Of a stretch of 64,000 nt of DNA, positions 1 to 7,256 are shown piece by piece; position 1 is the stretch's first letter; every line of letters starts with the position of its first letter. This DNA comes from J038 sp034437535 (GTDB lineage Bacteria; Chloroflexota; Anaerolineae; Aggregatilineales; Phototrophicaceae), in the NCBI GenBank assembly GCA_034437535.1, contig DAOTTZ010000140.1:50730-114729 (forward strand), given 5' to 3'. The position numbers and the translations under genes are program-made. A model generated the notes under the pieces. That model searched no databases. It was not told the DNA's origin and saw nothing but the letters and a program-made list of their open reading frames with translations.

Positions 1-1486
1 ATGGACTGTACGTTTCGTTGAGCTTGTCCATGAATTGCCCACCTACCGGGTTGGCACTCACGAACTCGTTCAACGAGGCAATCGCTTCTTCACCTTCTGG
101 TGAATTTTCCAGAACCATACAATCCTGGTACTGGCAGGTCGTGTACATCCCAGGTGCCAATTCATCATAAGGTACCGGGAGCAAGATCCCCATCTTATTG
201 TGGGCCGGTTCGTGTGTCAGCTCGAACATGATTTCTTGCTCGGCGGAGTTATCCACCCCATATTCAGCCAGGCCCATGTAACTGAGCACGGTCATCCCGC
301 TAATCGTGGCGAAGATCGCGGCCAGTGCAAAGCGGCGATCTGCATAACGACGGCTGGGGTTCAGGTCAATGTAAGGTAGAACGGCCAGGATGACCAGTAC
401 CACCGTCGGGAAGATGATCCCCCATATGACCTTATCGCCAAGCTTCAACGCACCCTGGATCCATAAGAAGTACCAGGGGGCAGTCGTCCCCTGTGGGGTG
501 ACCTGTGGGTCTGCGTGGGCTTCTAGCGGTGCATGGAAGAACCAGACACTCAATAGGACGAGCACAAACGTCGTCACGCCGATCCACATCATTTCGCTGG
601 TCAGTGCATCCGGGATGAAGTACACTCGCTTGTCGAGCGGCACCCGCTTGGCGGTGTCTTCGCCGATGTTTTCCTTCTGCGGTGGCAGGCTGTGGCCGTG
701 GATGATGACCTTGTAGTAATGGACACCGGTGAAGATAAACAAGATCGCCGGAACTGCCAACACATGGAGCAGATAGAAGCGCAACAAGCCGTTCGCACCA
801 ATGTCTGGCCCACCGCGTAACAGCAGGTTCAGGTTCTCACCGACGACTTCCGGCGGTGCGGCTTCAACCATCGAGGCCCCAATTGTTACCGCCCACAGGG
901 CCAATTGATCCCAGGGGAGCAGATAACCGCTAAAACTGAGGAAGGCTGTGGCCACCAGCAAGATGACGCCGGTAAACCACGTAAATTGCCTGGGTTTTTT
1001 GTAACTTCCGGTAAAAAACGTTCGTAACATATGCAAGACGACGATCAAAACCATCGCTTCCGCCCCCAGGCGGTGCAGATCACGCATGAGCTGACCGAGG
1101 GGAACGTTGCTCATGATGTCGATCATGTTACCGTAAGCCGCATCGGGCGACGGCGTATACCAGATCATCAAAAAGATGCCGGTGATCGTCTCAAACACAA
1201 CAAAATAAGTGGAAAGCCAACCGAGACGGAATGTCGGGTAAAGCCCGGTCATATCCCGGTGGAAATAAGCCGGACGCATGTGAAGCCAGAAGCTATCTGC
1301 GTGCGGTTGCAGGCGTGGGTTCGGGCGGCGGCTTGGTGCTTCACCACGCAGGGCCTCACGAATATCCTGGATGTTCATGCCTGCGGTCACACGTTCAACG
1401 ATGTTATTTACACCTTCAAACGTGGCTCGCTTCAGCCCTTTGTCTTTCACATCGTCCAAGAACGATGGAAATGGGAGAATGGACAT
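1..1486 (-). CDS. Cytochrome b of a bc/b6f-type menaquinol oxidoreductase (3' end outside window)
   Basis: Integral membrane subunit that takes electrons from quinol and passes them across the membrane through two b hemes. About 495 codons are visible; the C-terminus runs off the window edge. Two heme-ligand histidine pairs are seen: HRLGAEAMVLIVVLH (13 residues between) and HVLAVPAILFIFTGVH (14 between); the 13/14 spacing is that of the b6 type. A subunit-IV-like part follows in the same chain, with APWYFLWIQG in the place of the quinol-site PEWY motif. After the last helix a soluble tail begins that carries two Cys (CQYQDC) but no CxxCH within view. The ATG at 1486 has a GGAGAGAG Shine-Dalgarno. 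The Rieske gene lies directly upstream, 53 bp away, so the two form one operon. Role confident; quinone type inferred. Confidence 0.9.
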   Translation of the reverse strand, partial: MSILPFPSFLDDVKDKGLKRATFEGVNNIVERVTAGMNIQDIREALRGEAPSRRPNPRLQPHADSFWLHMRPAYFHRDMTGLYPTFRLGWLSTYFVVFETITGIFLMIWYTPSPDAAYGNMIDIMSNVPLGQLMRDLHRLGAEAMVLIVVLHMLRTFFTGSYKKPRQFTWFTGVILLVATAFLSFSGYLLPWDQLALWAVTIGASMVEAAPPEVVGENLNLLLRGGPDIGANGLLRFYLLHVLAVPAILFIFTGVHYYKVIIHGHSLPPQKENIGEDTAKRVPLDKRVYFIPDALTSEMMWIGVTTFVLVLLSVWFFHAPLEAHADPQVTPQGTTAPWYFLWIQGALKLGDKVIWGIIFPTVVLVILAVLPYIDLNPSRRYADRRFALAAIFATISGMTVLSYMGLAEYGVDNSAEQEIMFELTHEPAHNKMGILLPVPYDELAPGMYTTCQYQDCMVLENSPEGEEAIASLNEFVSANPVGGQFMDKLNETYSP

Positions 1487-1539
1487 ACAGCTCTCTCCTC
1501 TAAACCAATAAAATCAAAGACTTACACACAACGAATTCA

Positions 1540-2130
1540 CTACGCGCTGGTCGGCGGTCCCAGTATACGGGCACCGGTATCAACGCGAATTTCCGCGACC
1601 TGTCTGCCATTCAACGGGATCGGTCCGCCATCCGCAGGGGTAGTTTCAGTCTCACCATTGGTGAAAACCACCGTCGCGTTAAATCGATCTAAACCGCGTG
1701 GTGCCGGGCCACCGATATAATCCCCATTTAATTCGAAACGAGAACCATGACACGGGCAATTGAATAAGAACTGGTTGCTATCCCAACCGGGCAGGCACCC
1801 TAGATGCGTGCAGACAGCGTACAAGGCCAAGAACCCTTCGCCGCTGTTGGAAAGCCACAACCGGCCCTCCGGCACTTCAAGCGGTGCATTACCCGCAGTT
1901 GGTAGGTCATCGCCGGAAAACGGGAAGACCCCGCCGAATTCACCTTCCGCAAAGCGCGGTAGGGCAAACCAGACGATCCCTGCGGTAGCTCCACCCAGCA
2001 TCATTACGATGGACGCGCCCCAGATGTAATAGAGGAATTCGCGACGACTCGGCCCGGCGACCTCGACAGCGACTTCCTGCTTGTGTGCCTTTTCTACAAT
2101 GGCACTTTTCCCTTTAGTGGCTGTTGCCAT
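1540..2130 (-). CDS. Rieske iron-sulfur protein of the bc/b6f-type complex
   Basis: Carries the high-potential [2Fe-2S] cluster that accepts the first electron from quinol. 196 residues. The N-terminus has a twin-arginine-like SRREFL motif (residues 28-33) followed by a single hydrophobic segment (about 34-58) that would anchor the protein, then the soluble Rieske fold. Cluster ligands are in CTHLGC (residues 107-112) and CPCHGS (125-130), both complete including the two Cys that make the stabilising disulfide. First gene of the operon with cytochrome b; no cytochrome c gene is seen between them. A TTGACA/TATATT promoter lies about 150 bp upstream. Family assignment is certain from the two boxes. 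Confidence 0.95.
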   Translation of the reverse strand: MATATKGKSAIVEKAHKQEVAVEVAGPSRREFLYYIWGASIVMMLGGATAGIVWFALPRFAEGEFGGVFPFSGDDLPTAGNAPLEVPEGRLWLSNSGEGFLALYAVCTHLGCLPGWDSNQFLFNCPCHGSRFELNGDYIGGPAPRGLDRFNATVVFTNGETETTPADGGPIPLNGRQVAEIRVDTGARILGPPTSA

Positions 2131-2277
2131 CTCGTCCTGCTACTTTCTCTCTCAAGTCGAACAGATATAAGCTCTCTCTCTCACGCGCCTACTGTGTAAG
2201 GAAGCTGTCACCCCATATCGCAATAACTAATGGAGATATTACAAAAACCTTTATATCACTTGACGCACGGTGTGTAA

Positions 2278-2306
2278 AATATATCACAAAGGTACTAGGG
2301 TGTCAA
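2278..2306 (-). promoter_or_regulatory. Promoter of the Rieske/cytochrome b operon
   Basis: On the minus strand a perfect -35 TTGACA (2306-2301) is followed after 17 bp by a -10 TATATT (2283-2278). The -10 sits inside an imperfect inverted repeat, TGTGATATATTTTACACA read on the minus strand, which resembles CRP/FNR or Rex half-sites; the regulator is not identified. The untranslated leader would be about 140 nt. The remainder of the 296-bp gap to corA holds nothing else I can support. Confidence 0.7.
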
Positions 2307-2414
2307 AATGCAATGCAATCCAAAATTCAGCCAAAAAAGCTCAAGAATCTGCTAAAATCTACCAAATTCCTACCGGGAGCCAAACCCTGATTTTCATTAG
2401 AAAAATCCAGCCGC

Positions 2415-2420
2415 TATAAT
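2415..2420 (+). promoter_or_regulatory. -10 box of corA, apparently leaderless
   Basis: TATAAT at 2415-2420 ends only 6 nt before the corA ATG at 2427, so the transcript would start at or beside the start codon. No Shine-Dalgarno is present between them. The -35 region (near 2392-2397, TTTCAT) is a poor match. Confidence 0.5.
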
Positions 2421-2426
2421 AAGATT

Positions 2427-3344
2427 ATGACGACAAATAAACTCACTTTCGGACGTACAACCTGGATCGACATTATCCAACCAACCGCCCAGGATGTCGA
2501 TGTGCTGTCGCGGGCGTATCCTTACATTCATCCCCTCAACCTGGAGGACTTGACCAGTGCCATCGAACGGCCCAAGTTAGATATTGACGATAATTATCTG
2601 TTTCTGGTCATGCATTTCCCCTTGTGGGATCCTCAACGCCGGCTGACCCGTGCCCATGAGGTTGATCTCATCCTGGGCCGGGGCTATGTCATCAGTATTC
2701 ACGATGGCAAGCTCAAGCCCTTGCAGACGCTCTACCAGACTTGCGAGCAAAATGCGCTCTTTCGGGAGGATCTGCTGGGGGGTGGGGCCAGCCACACATT
2801 TTATGTGCTGGTAGATCGCCTGGTGGATTACATCCTGCCGATCCTGCGCAAAGTTGATGCCAACATCCGGCAGATCGAAGAAGACATCTTCACCGAAGAG
2901 CCGCGTCGTGTCATCCGTGATATTACCCTGGCCCGGCGCGACATCATCGCGCTCCGGCGCATTATCCGCCAACAGGCTCCCATTGTGGAAATGCTGGAAA
3001 AAAGCAATCATCCCATCCTCAACGAAGACCTGGAAGAATATTTCGGCGATATTGTCGATCATATGCATCGCGCCCGTGACATCGTAGACGAACATACCGA
3101 AGTTATCTCCGGCCTGGCGGAAACTGCCGATACGCTCGCCAGTCATCGCATCAACGAAGTCATGCGAATTTTAACCGTGATTTCAGTCATCATGCTTCCG
3201 CTCACGTTGCTTTCCAGCATCTACGGCATGAACATTGGTCTACCCTTCGATGATAATCCGAATGCATTTATAATCGTGGCGGCATTGATGGTCGTCCTGG
3301 CGGCTGGGATGCTCATCTACTTTAGGAGAAAACACTGGTTATAG
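2427..3344 (+). CDS. corA: CorA-family divalent metal ion transporter
   Basis: Inner-membrane channel for Mg2+ (possibly Co2+/Ni2+). 305 residues, the usual length for the family. A long acidic and helical cytoplasmic domain (1-240) is followed by two C-terminal membrane helices; the first ends in the signature YGMN (GMN selectivity motif) before the short loop GLPFDDNPN. The chain ends in a basic tail, RRKHWL, as is typical. The ATG is immediately preceded by TATAAT and lacks a Shine-Dalgarno, suggesting leaderless translation. The stop codon abuts the ATG of rnd, so corA, rnd and the next genes are probably co-transcribed. No odd residues seen. Confidence 0.93.
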   Translation: MTTNKLTFGRTTWIDIIQPTAQDVDVLSRAYPYIHPLNLEDLTSAIERPKLDIDDNYLFLVMHFPLWDPQRRLTRAHEVDLILGRGYVISIHDGKLKPLQTLYQTCEQNALFREDLLGGGASHTFYVLVDRLVDYILPILRKVDANIRQIEEDIFTEEPRRVIRDITLARRDIIALRRIIRQQAPIVEMLEKSNHPILNEDLEEYFGDIVDHMHRARDIVDEHTEVISGLAETADTLASHRINEVMRILTVISVIMLPLTLLSSIYGMNIGLPFDDNPNAFIIVAALMVVLAAGMLIYFRRKHWL

Positions 3345-4493
3345 ATGTTACCCCCGGTGAAATATATCAAGACTGATGCGGCGTTGCGTAAGCTGGTTAT
3401 GTCGTTGGAAGATGAGCCACTGATCGCATTTGATACCGAGTCCAACAGTATGCACGCTTACCAAGAGCGTGTCTGCTTGATCCAGATGTCTACCCGCACG
3501 CAAGATTACATCATCGATCCGCTGATGATTAATCAGAGCGAACCGTTAGGCCGCCTGTTTGAATCGCCACGTATTGAGGTGATCTTCCACGCGGCAGAAT
3601 ATGACCTGATGTGCCTGAAGCGTGACTTTGGCTTTACCTTCCGTAACCTGTTCGATACGATGCTCGCCGCTCGTATCTGTGGTCTGGAAGCGGTCGGCCT
3701 GGGGTCAATGTTGGCTGAATATGCCAACGTCCGGTTGGATAAAAGCCATCAGCGGGATAACTGGGGCAAGCGGCCCCTGCCAAAATCCAGCGTGCGCTAT
3801 GCACAGATGGACACCCATTATCTGCCCATGCTCCGCGACATGCTCTATGATAAATTGGATGCCAACGGACGGCTAGACGAAGCCCACGAGTTATTTACCG
3901 AATTGTGTGACCTGCCTGCCGCAGAGCCGCGCCTGTTCGATGAACACGAATTCTGGAACATTGGGCGTCCGAATCGGCTCAAGCGGGCGCAATTAAAAAT
4001 CCTACGCGAAGTCGTCAGTGAACGCGACGCTATCGCCCGCCAGCGTGATCGCCCACCATATAAGGTGATGACCAACGATGTCTTGATCGCACTGGCCCGG
4101 CAGGCCCCGCGTAATGTGCCAGAACTCAAGCGCATCAAGGGGTTTTCTGCCCGGCAGGTGCGGCGTTATGGCAAGCGTATGCTCAAGGCTGTGGCACGGG
4201 GCAAGCAGACCGAAGACTTGCCGCCGCCACCACCCCGTCAATCTGCGGATCCGCTCATCGCAGACCGTTATGCGATTTTGCACAATTGGCGCAAGGAACG
4301 CGCCCGCGAACGCGGCGTCGAATCTGATATTATCATCTCCAAGCATACGTTATGGAACATCGCCCAGCACGCGCCCAAACAAGTCGATGACCTGCGGCAG
4401 ATTCGGGGCATCGGCCCCTGGCGGTTAGATACCTATGGAGAAGAAATCCTCCATGTTTTGAACGATCACATCCAGAAGATGGAGAAAGCATAA
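3345..4493 (+). CDS. rnd: Ribonuclease D (3'-5' exoribonuclease, DEDDy type)
   Basis: Trims tRNA and other RNA 3' ends. 382 residues: N-terminal DEDDy exonuclease domain (about 5-175) with FDTES as Exo I, the HAAEYDL region as Exo II and VRYAQMDTHYLPML as Exo III (Asp and Tyr present), followed by two HRDC nucleic-acid-binding domains (about 210-290 and 305-380, the second ending RGIGPWRLDTYGEEIL). The start ATG directly follows the corA stop; an AGGAGAA sits 15 nt upstream inside corA. The stop overlaps the next ATG by one base (TAATG), indicating translational coupling. Confidence 0.92.
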   Translation: MLPPVKYIKTDAALRKLVMSLEDEPLIAFDTESNSMHAYQERVCLIQMSTRTQDYIIDPLMINQSEPLGRLFESPRIEVIFHAAEYDLMCLKRDFGFTFRNLFDTMLAARICGLEAVGLGSMLAEYANVRLDKSHQRDNWGKRPLPKSSVRYAQMDTHYLPMLRDMLYDKLDANGRLDEAHELFTELCDLPAAEPRLFDEHEFWNIGRPNRLKRAQLKILREVVSERDAIARQRDRPPYKVMTNDVLIALARQAPRNVPELKRIKGFSARQVRRYGKRMLKAVARGKQTEDLPPPPPRQSADPLIADRYAILHNWRKERARERGVESDIIISKHTLWNIAQHAPKQVDDLRQIRGIGPWRLDTYGEEILHVLNDHIQKMEKA

Positions 4494-4894
4494 TGGCGGA
4501 TTCACCGTTTGCCGATGATTGGCGTGATTGTCTGCGAGAGCAATATAAGCATGTTGTCCGTGAGGACGATAAACTGACCAAGCCCTCGCTCGCGCTGGTC
4601 TTGAACCAGGTGGGCTTTGGGGAAGATGAATTGCGTGAGTTAGAGGTCCGGGCGACCATCCGCGCTGACGACCTGCCGGAGGACTTTCAACCTGATCTAC
4701 AGGTCTTAGAACCATCTGTGCAGGCTCATGACGACTTTCAACCGCACCCGCTGGAATGCCAGTGTCCATCCTGTATGGAAATTGACCTGACACCCCATGA
4801 CGCCGATGGACAACCTATCGTGGTAGACCCGGAGCAAGCGGCGACGGAGGATGCCCACAATGACGATGATCCTCAGCAGTTGAGCATGTTCTGA
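4493..4894 (+). CDS. Small acidic protein of unknown function between rnd and tadA
   Basis: 133 residues, not recognised. Strongly acidic at both ends. The middle carries a CQCPSCMEIDLTPHD segment, a C-x-C-x2-C arrangement that could bind a metal, although only three Cys are clustered. N-terminal half (SPFADDWRDCLREQYKHVV) looks helical. It is translationally coupled to rnd (TAATG overlap) and ends 3 nt before the GTG of tadA, so it belongs to a tRNA/RNA-processing operon. Function cannot be given; coding is supported by the tight packing on both sides and consistent frame. Confidence 0.75.
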   Translation: MADSPFADDWRDCLREQYKHVVREDDKLTKPSLALVLNQVGFGEDELRELEVRATIRADDLPEDFQPDLQVLEPSVQAHDDFQPHPLECQCPSCMEIDLTPHDADGQPIVVDPEQAATEDAHNDDDPQQLSMF

Positions 4895-4897
4895 CCG

Positions 4898-5347
4898 GTG
4901 ACTGACGAAAAATGGATGCGGCTGGCCCTGGCAGAAGCACACCAGGCGTTGAAGACGGGGGATGTGCCAGTGGGGGCAGTCGCTGTCTATCAAGGGCGGG
5001 TGATCGGCACCGGGCGCAACCAGCGCGAAGCCGACCATGACCCAACTGCCCATGCGGAAATCATCGCTTTGAGGCAAGCCGCCCAGGCCCTGAATCACTG
5101 GCGGCTGGATGATGTAACGTTATATTGCACGCTGGAACCATGTTGCATGTGTGCCGGGGCGATGGTTTTGGCCCGTTTGCCGCGTCTGGTTTATGCCACG
5201 CTAGACCCGAAGGCGGGCTGTGCCGGTAGTGTGTTGGATGTCTTGCGACACAGCCGCCTCAATCATCGGGTTGAAGTTGACCTGGGGTTGCTGGCAGATG
5301 AAGCCGCTAGTTTGCTGACGGCGTTCTTCCAGCAATTGCGTGATTAA
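4898..5347 (+). CDS. tadA: tRNA-specific adenosine deaminase TadA
   Basis: Deaminates A34 to inosine in the tRNA-Arg(ACG) anticodon. 149 residues. Zinc site and proton shuttle are complete: HAE (His52, Glu54) and PCCMC (Cys82, Cys85). The flanking PVGAV and N-terminal helix match the tRNA-type rather than the free-base cytosine/guanine deaminases. Translation starts at GTG 4898, three bases after the preceding stop. It is the last gene of the corA-rnd-unknown-tadA series and overlaps by 4 bp, tail to tail, with the next gene on the other strand. Confidence 0.95.
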   Translation: MTDEKWMRLALAEAHQALKTGDVPVGAVAVYQGRVIGTGRNQREADHDPTAHAEIIALRQAAQALNHWRLDDVTLYCTLEPCCMCAGAMVLARLPRLVYATLDPKAGCAGSVLDVLRHSRLNHRVEVDLGLLADEAASLLTAFFQQLRD

Positions 5348-5643
5348 CGGATCGCTCGTCCGGCGTAGATCAACCCCATAGCCGCAATCGTCGCCACGAT
5401 CAGGTTGACCAGCACCAATTCCAGCCCGCTACTGTCTGGGCTAAAGTTGAGCAGACCGCCGGTGATAAACCCGCCGATCAATGCCCCGGCCAGGCCAAGC
5501 GCGATGTCATTCCAGAATGGCATGTTTTTGCTCCGCATGACGTAGCGTGCTAACCCACCTGCCAGGAAACCGACGATGAGCCAGCCTATGCAGATGAATG
5601 GGGCGGTGATGATCGCCTCGAAAAAGTTAAGGATACCGTCCAT
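5344..5643 (-). CDS. GlsB/YeaQ/YmgE-family small membrane protein
   Basis: 99 residues with three predicted membrane helices. The pattern GWLIVGFLAGGLARYVM near residue 20, then GLAGALIGGFITGGLLNF and a final hydrophobic segment, is that of the GlsB/YeaQ/YmgE (transglycosylase-associated) family, proteins often linked to stress responses in other bacteria. No catalytic residues are known for the family. Single gene, convergent with tadA with 4 bp of overlap; tRNA-Ser lies upstream on the opposite strand. Confidence 0.85.
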   Translation of the reverse strand: MDGILNFFEAIITAPFICIGWLIVGFLAGGLARYVMRSKNMPFWNDIALGLAGALIGGFITGGLLNFSPDSSGLELVLVNLIVATIAAMGLIYAGRAIR

Positions 5644-5719
5644 GCAGTAAAAGCTCCTTGTTGATCGCGTGATTTAGCTTCTATTTTAATCCTAATTCGC
5701 CCACAGGCCAAAACGCCTA

Positions 5720-5748
5720 TTTATCCTACCTGTATTTTACGCTACAAT
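5720..5748 (+). promoter_or_regulatory. Promoter of tRNA-Ser
   Basis: TTTATC (5720-5725), 17-bp spacer, TACAAT (5743-5748). The predicted start point falls about 8 nt before the mature tRNA 5' end. Confidence 0.55.
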
Positions 5749-5762
5749 ATGGGGCCGAGATT

Positions 5763-5851
<89 letters not shown>

Positions 5852-5867
5852 TGAATAAAATACCTGG

Positions 5868-5895
5868 CAGTCCGTCCTAATTGGCGGGCTGTTTT
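5868..5895 (+). terminator. Terminator after tRNA-Ser
   Basis: Nine-base-pair stem CAGTCCGTC / GGCGGGCTG (two G-U pairs), 6-nt loop, then TTTT. Confidence 0.6.
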
Positions 5896-5917
5896 GATTC
5901 TTGGGACTACCCGGTAG

Positions 5918-5953
5918 AAAAAAAATGCCCTACGCTGAGTCAGCGTAGGGCAT
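5918..5953 (-). terminator. Rho-independent terminator of the fadN-thiolase operon
   Basis: On the minus strand a 13-bp perfect stem (ATGCCCTACGCTG / CAGCGTAGGGCAT) with a 3-nt loop is followed by eight T. It begins 19 bp after the thiolase stop codon. Confidence 0.9.
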
Positions 5954-5971
5954 CATCATGTTGATAAGAGA

Positions 5972-7156
5972 CTAATTCAGGTTTTCGAAGATACCGGCGG
6001 CTCCCATACCCCCGCCGATGCACATCGTCACCATGCCGTATTTGCTATTACGACGTTTCATCTCATGCAGGAGCGTGACCGTCAGCTTGGCCCCGGTCGC
6101 GCCGAGTGGGTGACCGAGCGCGATGGCACCGCCATTGACGTTGACCTTCGCCGGATCCATCTCCAACTCTCGGATCACGGCCAATGACTGCGCCGCGAAC
6201 GCCTCATTGAGTTCGATCAAGTCGATGTCGTCCATCTTCAGGCCGACACGCTTAAGCAATTTCGGGATGGCGACCACCGGCCCGACGCCCATAATCTCCG
6301 GGCGGACGCCGCCCACGTTAAAGCCGATAAAGCGCATGAGCGGCGTCAGGCCGAGTTCTTCTGCCTTTTTGCGTTCCATGATGATGACACCTGCCGCCCC
6401 ATCGCTCAATGGGCTGGAATTCCCCGCCGTCACCCGGCCATTCAGGCGGAAAGCTGGCTTGAGGTTAGCCAGTGATTCTGGCGTGGTGCCCCGGCGCAGA
6501 TGCTCGTCTTGCTCCAGGCGCAGGGTTTTGGTGGTCGGTCTGCCATCGTCACCGATGACGGTTTCTTCCCATTCAAACGGGACGATCTCATCGTCGAAGC
6601 GACCAGAGTCAATGGCGTCGGCGGCTCGACGGTGGCTTTCTGCCGCGAATTCATCCATGTCTTCACGGGTCACGCTGAATTCATCGGCCACATTTTCTGC
6701 CGTGTGGCCCATGCCCATGTAGACCTCTGGCGCGTTTTCGACCAGATACGGGTTTGGGCTGAGGTGATGGCCGGTCATCGGCACCAGCGACATGGTCTCG
6801 GCACCCCCGGCGATGATGACATCGGCCCCATTGGCGATGATCCGCTCGGAGGCAATGGCGATAGTTTGCAGGCCGCTGGAACAAAAACGGTTGACAGTCT
6901 GCGCGGGCACATTCACTGGCAGGCCAGCACGGATCGAGACGATCCGCCCGAAGTTCATCCCCTGGGAGCCTTCGGTCATCGCACAACCGACGATCACATC
7001 GTCGATCTCTTGCGCGTCGAGCTTGCCATCGGTTTGTTTCATCAGGTCTTCGATGACGGTTGCCATCATGTCTTCCGAACGGGCGTTTTTGGTTGAGCCG
7101 CGTACTGCCTTACCCACTGCGGTGCGGGTAGCGGCGACAATTACTGCTTCTCTCAT
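5972..7156 (-). CDS. Acetyl-CoA C-acyltransferase (3-ketoacyl-CoA thiolase)
   Basis: Last step of beta-oxidation: cleaves 3-ketoacyl-CoA with CoA to acetyl-CoA and a shortened acyl-CoA. 394 residues, the usual thiolase length. Active-site Cys92 in NRFCSSGLQ, the GHPLGATGAK histidine loop and the C-terminal CIGGGMGAAGIFE Cys/Gly loop are all intact. A Shine-Dalgarno AGAGGGA precedes ATG 7156. It follows the FadN-type gene by 100 bp on the same strand and ends at a strong terminator, so the two form a fad operon. The direction (degradative versus acetoacetyl-CoA synthesis) is inferred from that partner. Confidence 0.93.
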   Translation of the reverse strand: MREAVIVAATRTAVGKAVRGSTKNARSEDMMATVIEDLMKQTDGKLDAQEIDDVIVGCAMTEGSQGMNFGRIVSIRAGLPVNVPAQTVNRFCSSGLQTIAIASERIIANGADVIIAGGAETMSLVPMTGHHLSPNPYLVENAPEVYMGMGHTAENVADEFSVTREDMDEFAAESHRRAADAIDSGRFDDEIVPFEWEETVIGDDGRPTTKTLRLEQDEHLRRGTTPESLANLKPAFRLNGRVTAGNSSPLSDGAAGVIIMERKKAEELGLTPLMRFIGFNVGGVRPEIMGVGPVVAIPKLLKRVGLKMDDIDLIELNEAFAAQSLAVIRELEMDPAKVNVNGGAIALGHPLGATGAKLTVTLLHEMKRRNSKYGMVTMCIGGGMGAAGIFENLN

Positions 7157-7256
7157 GAGTTTATCCCTCTAAATTCTCTATCTGTCGTTTATTGTGTTGC
7201 ACTGATCCAGGTCAGCCGGGATGACGATGTGAACCGCCATCCCGATGAGACGATTC

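Noticed and set aside
1031..1720. Plus-strand frame of about 230 codons over cytochrome b and Rieske genes
   Set aside because: Antisense to two well-supported genes.
2124..2390. 88-codon plus-strand frame in the Rieske-corA gap
   Set aside because: Lys/Ser-rich, no ribosome binding site, overlies the Rieske promoter.
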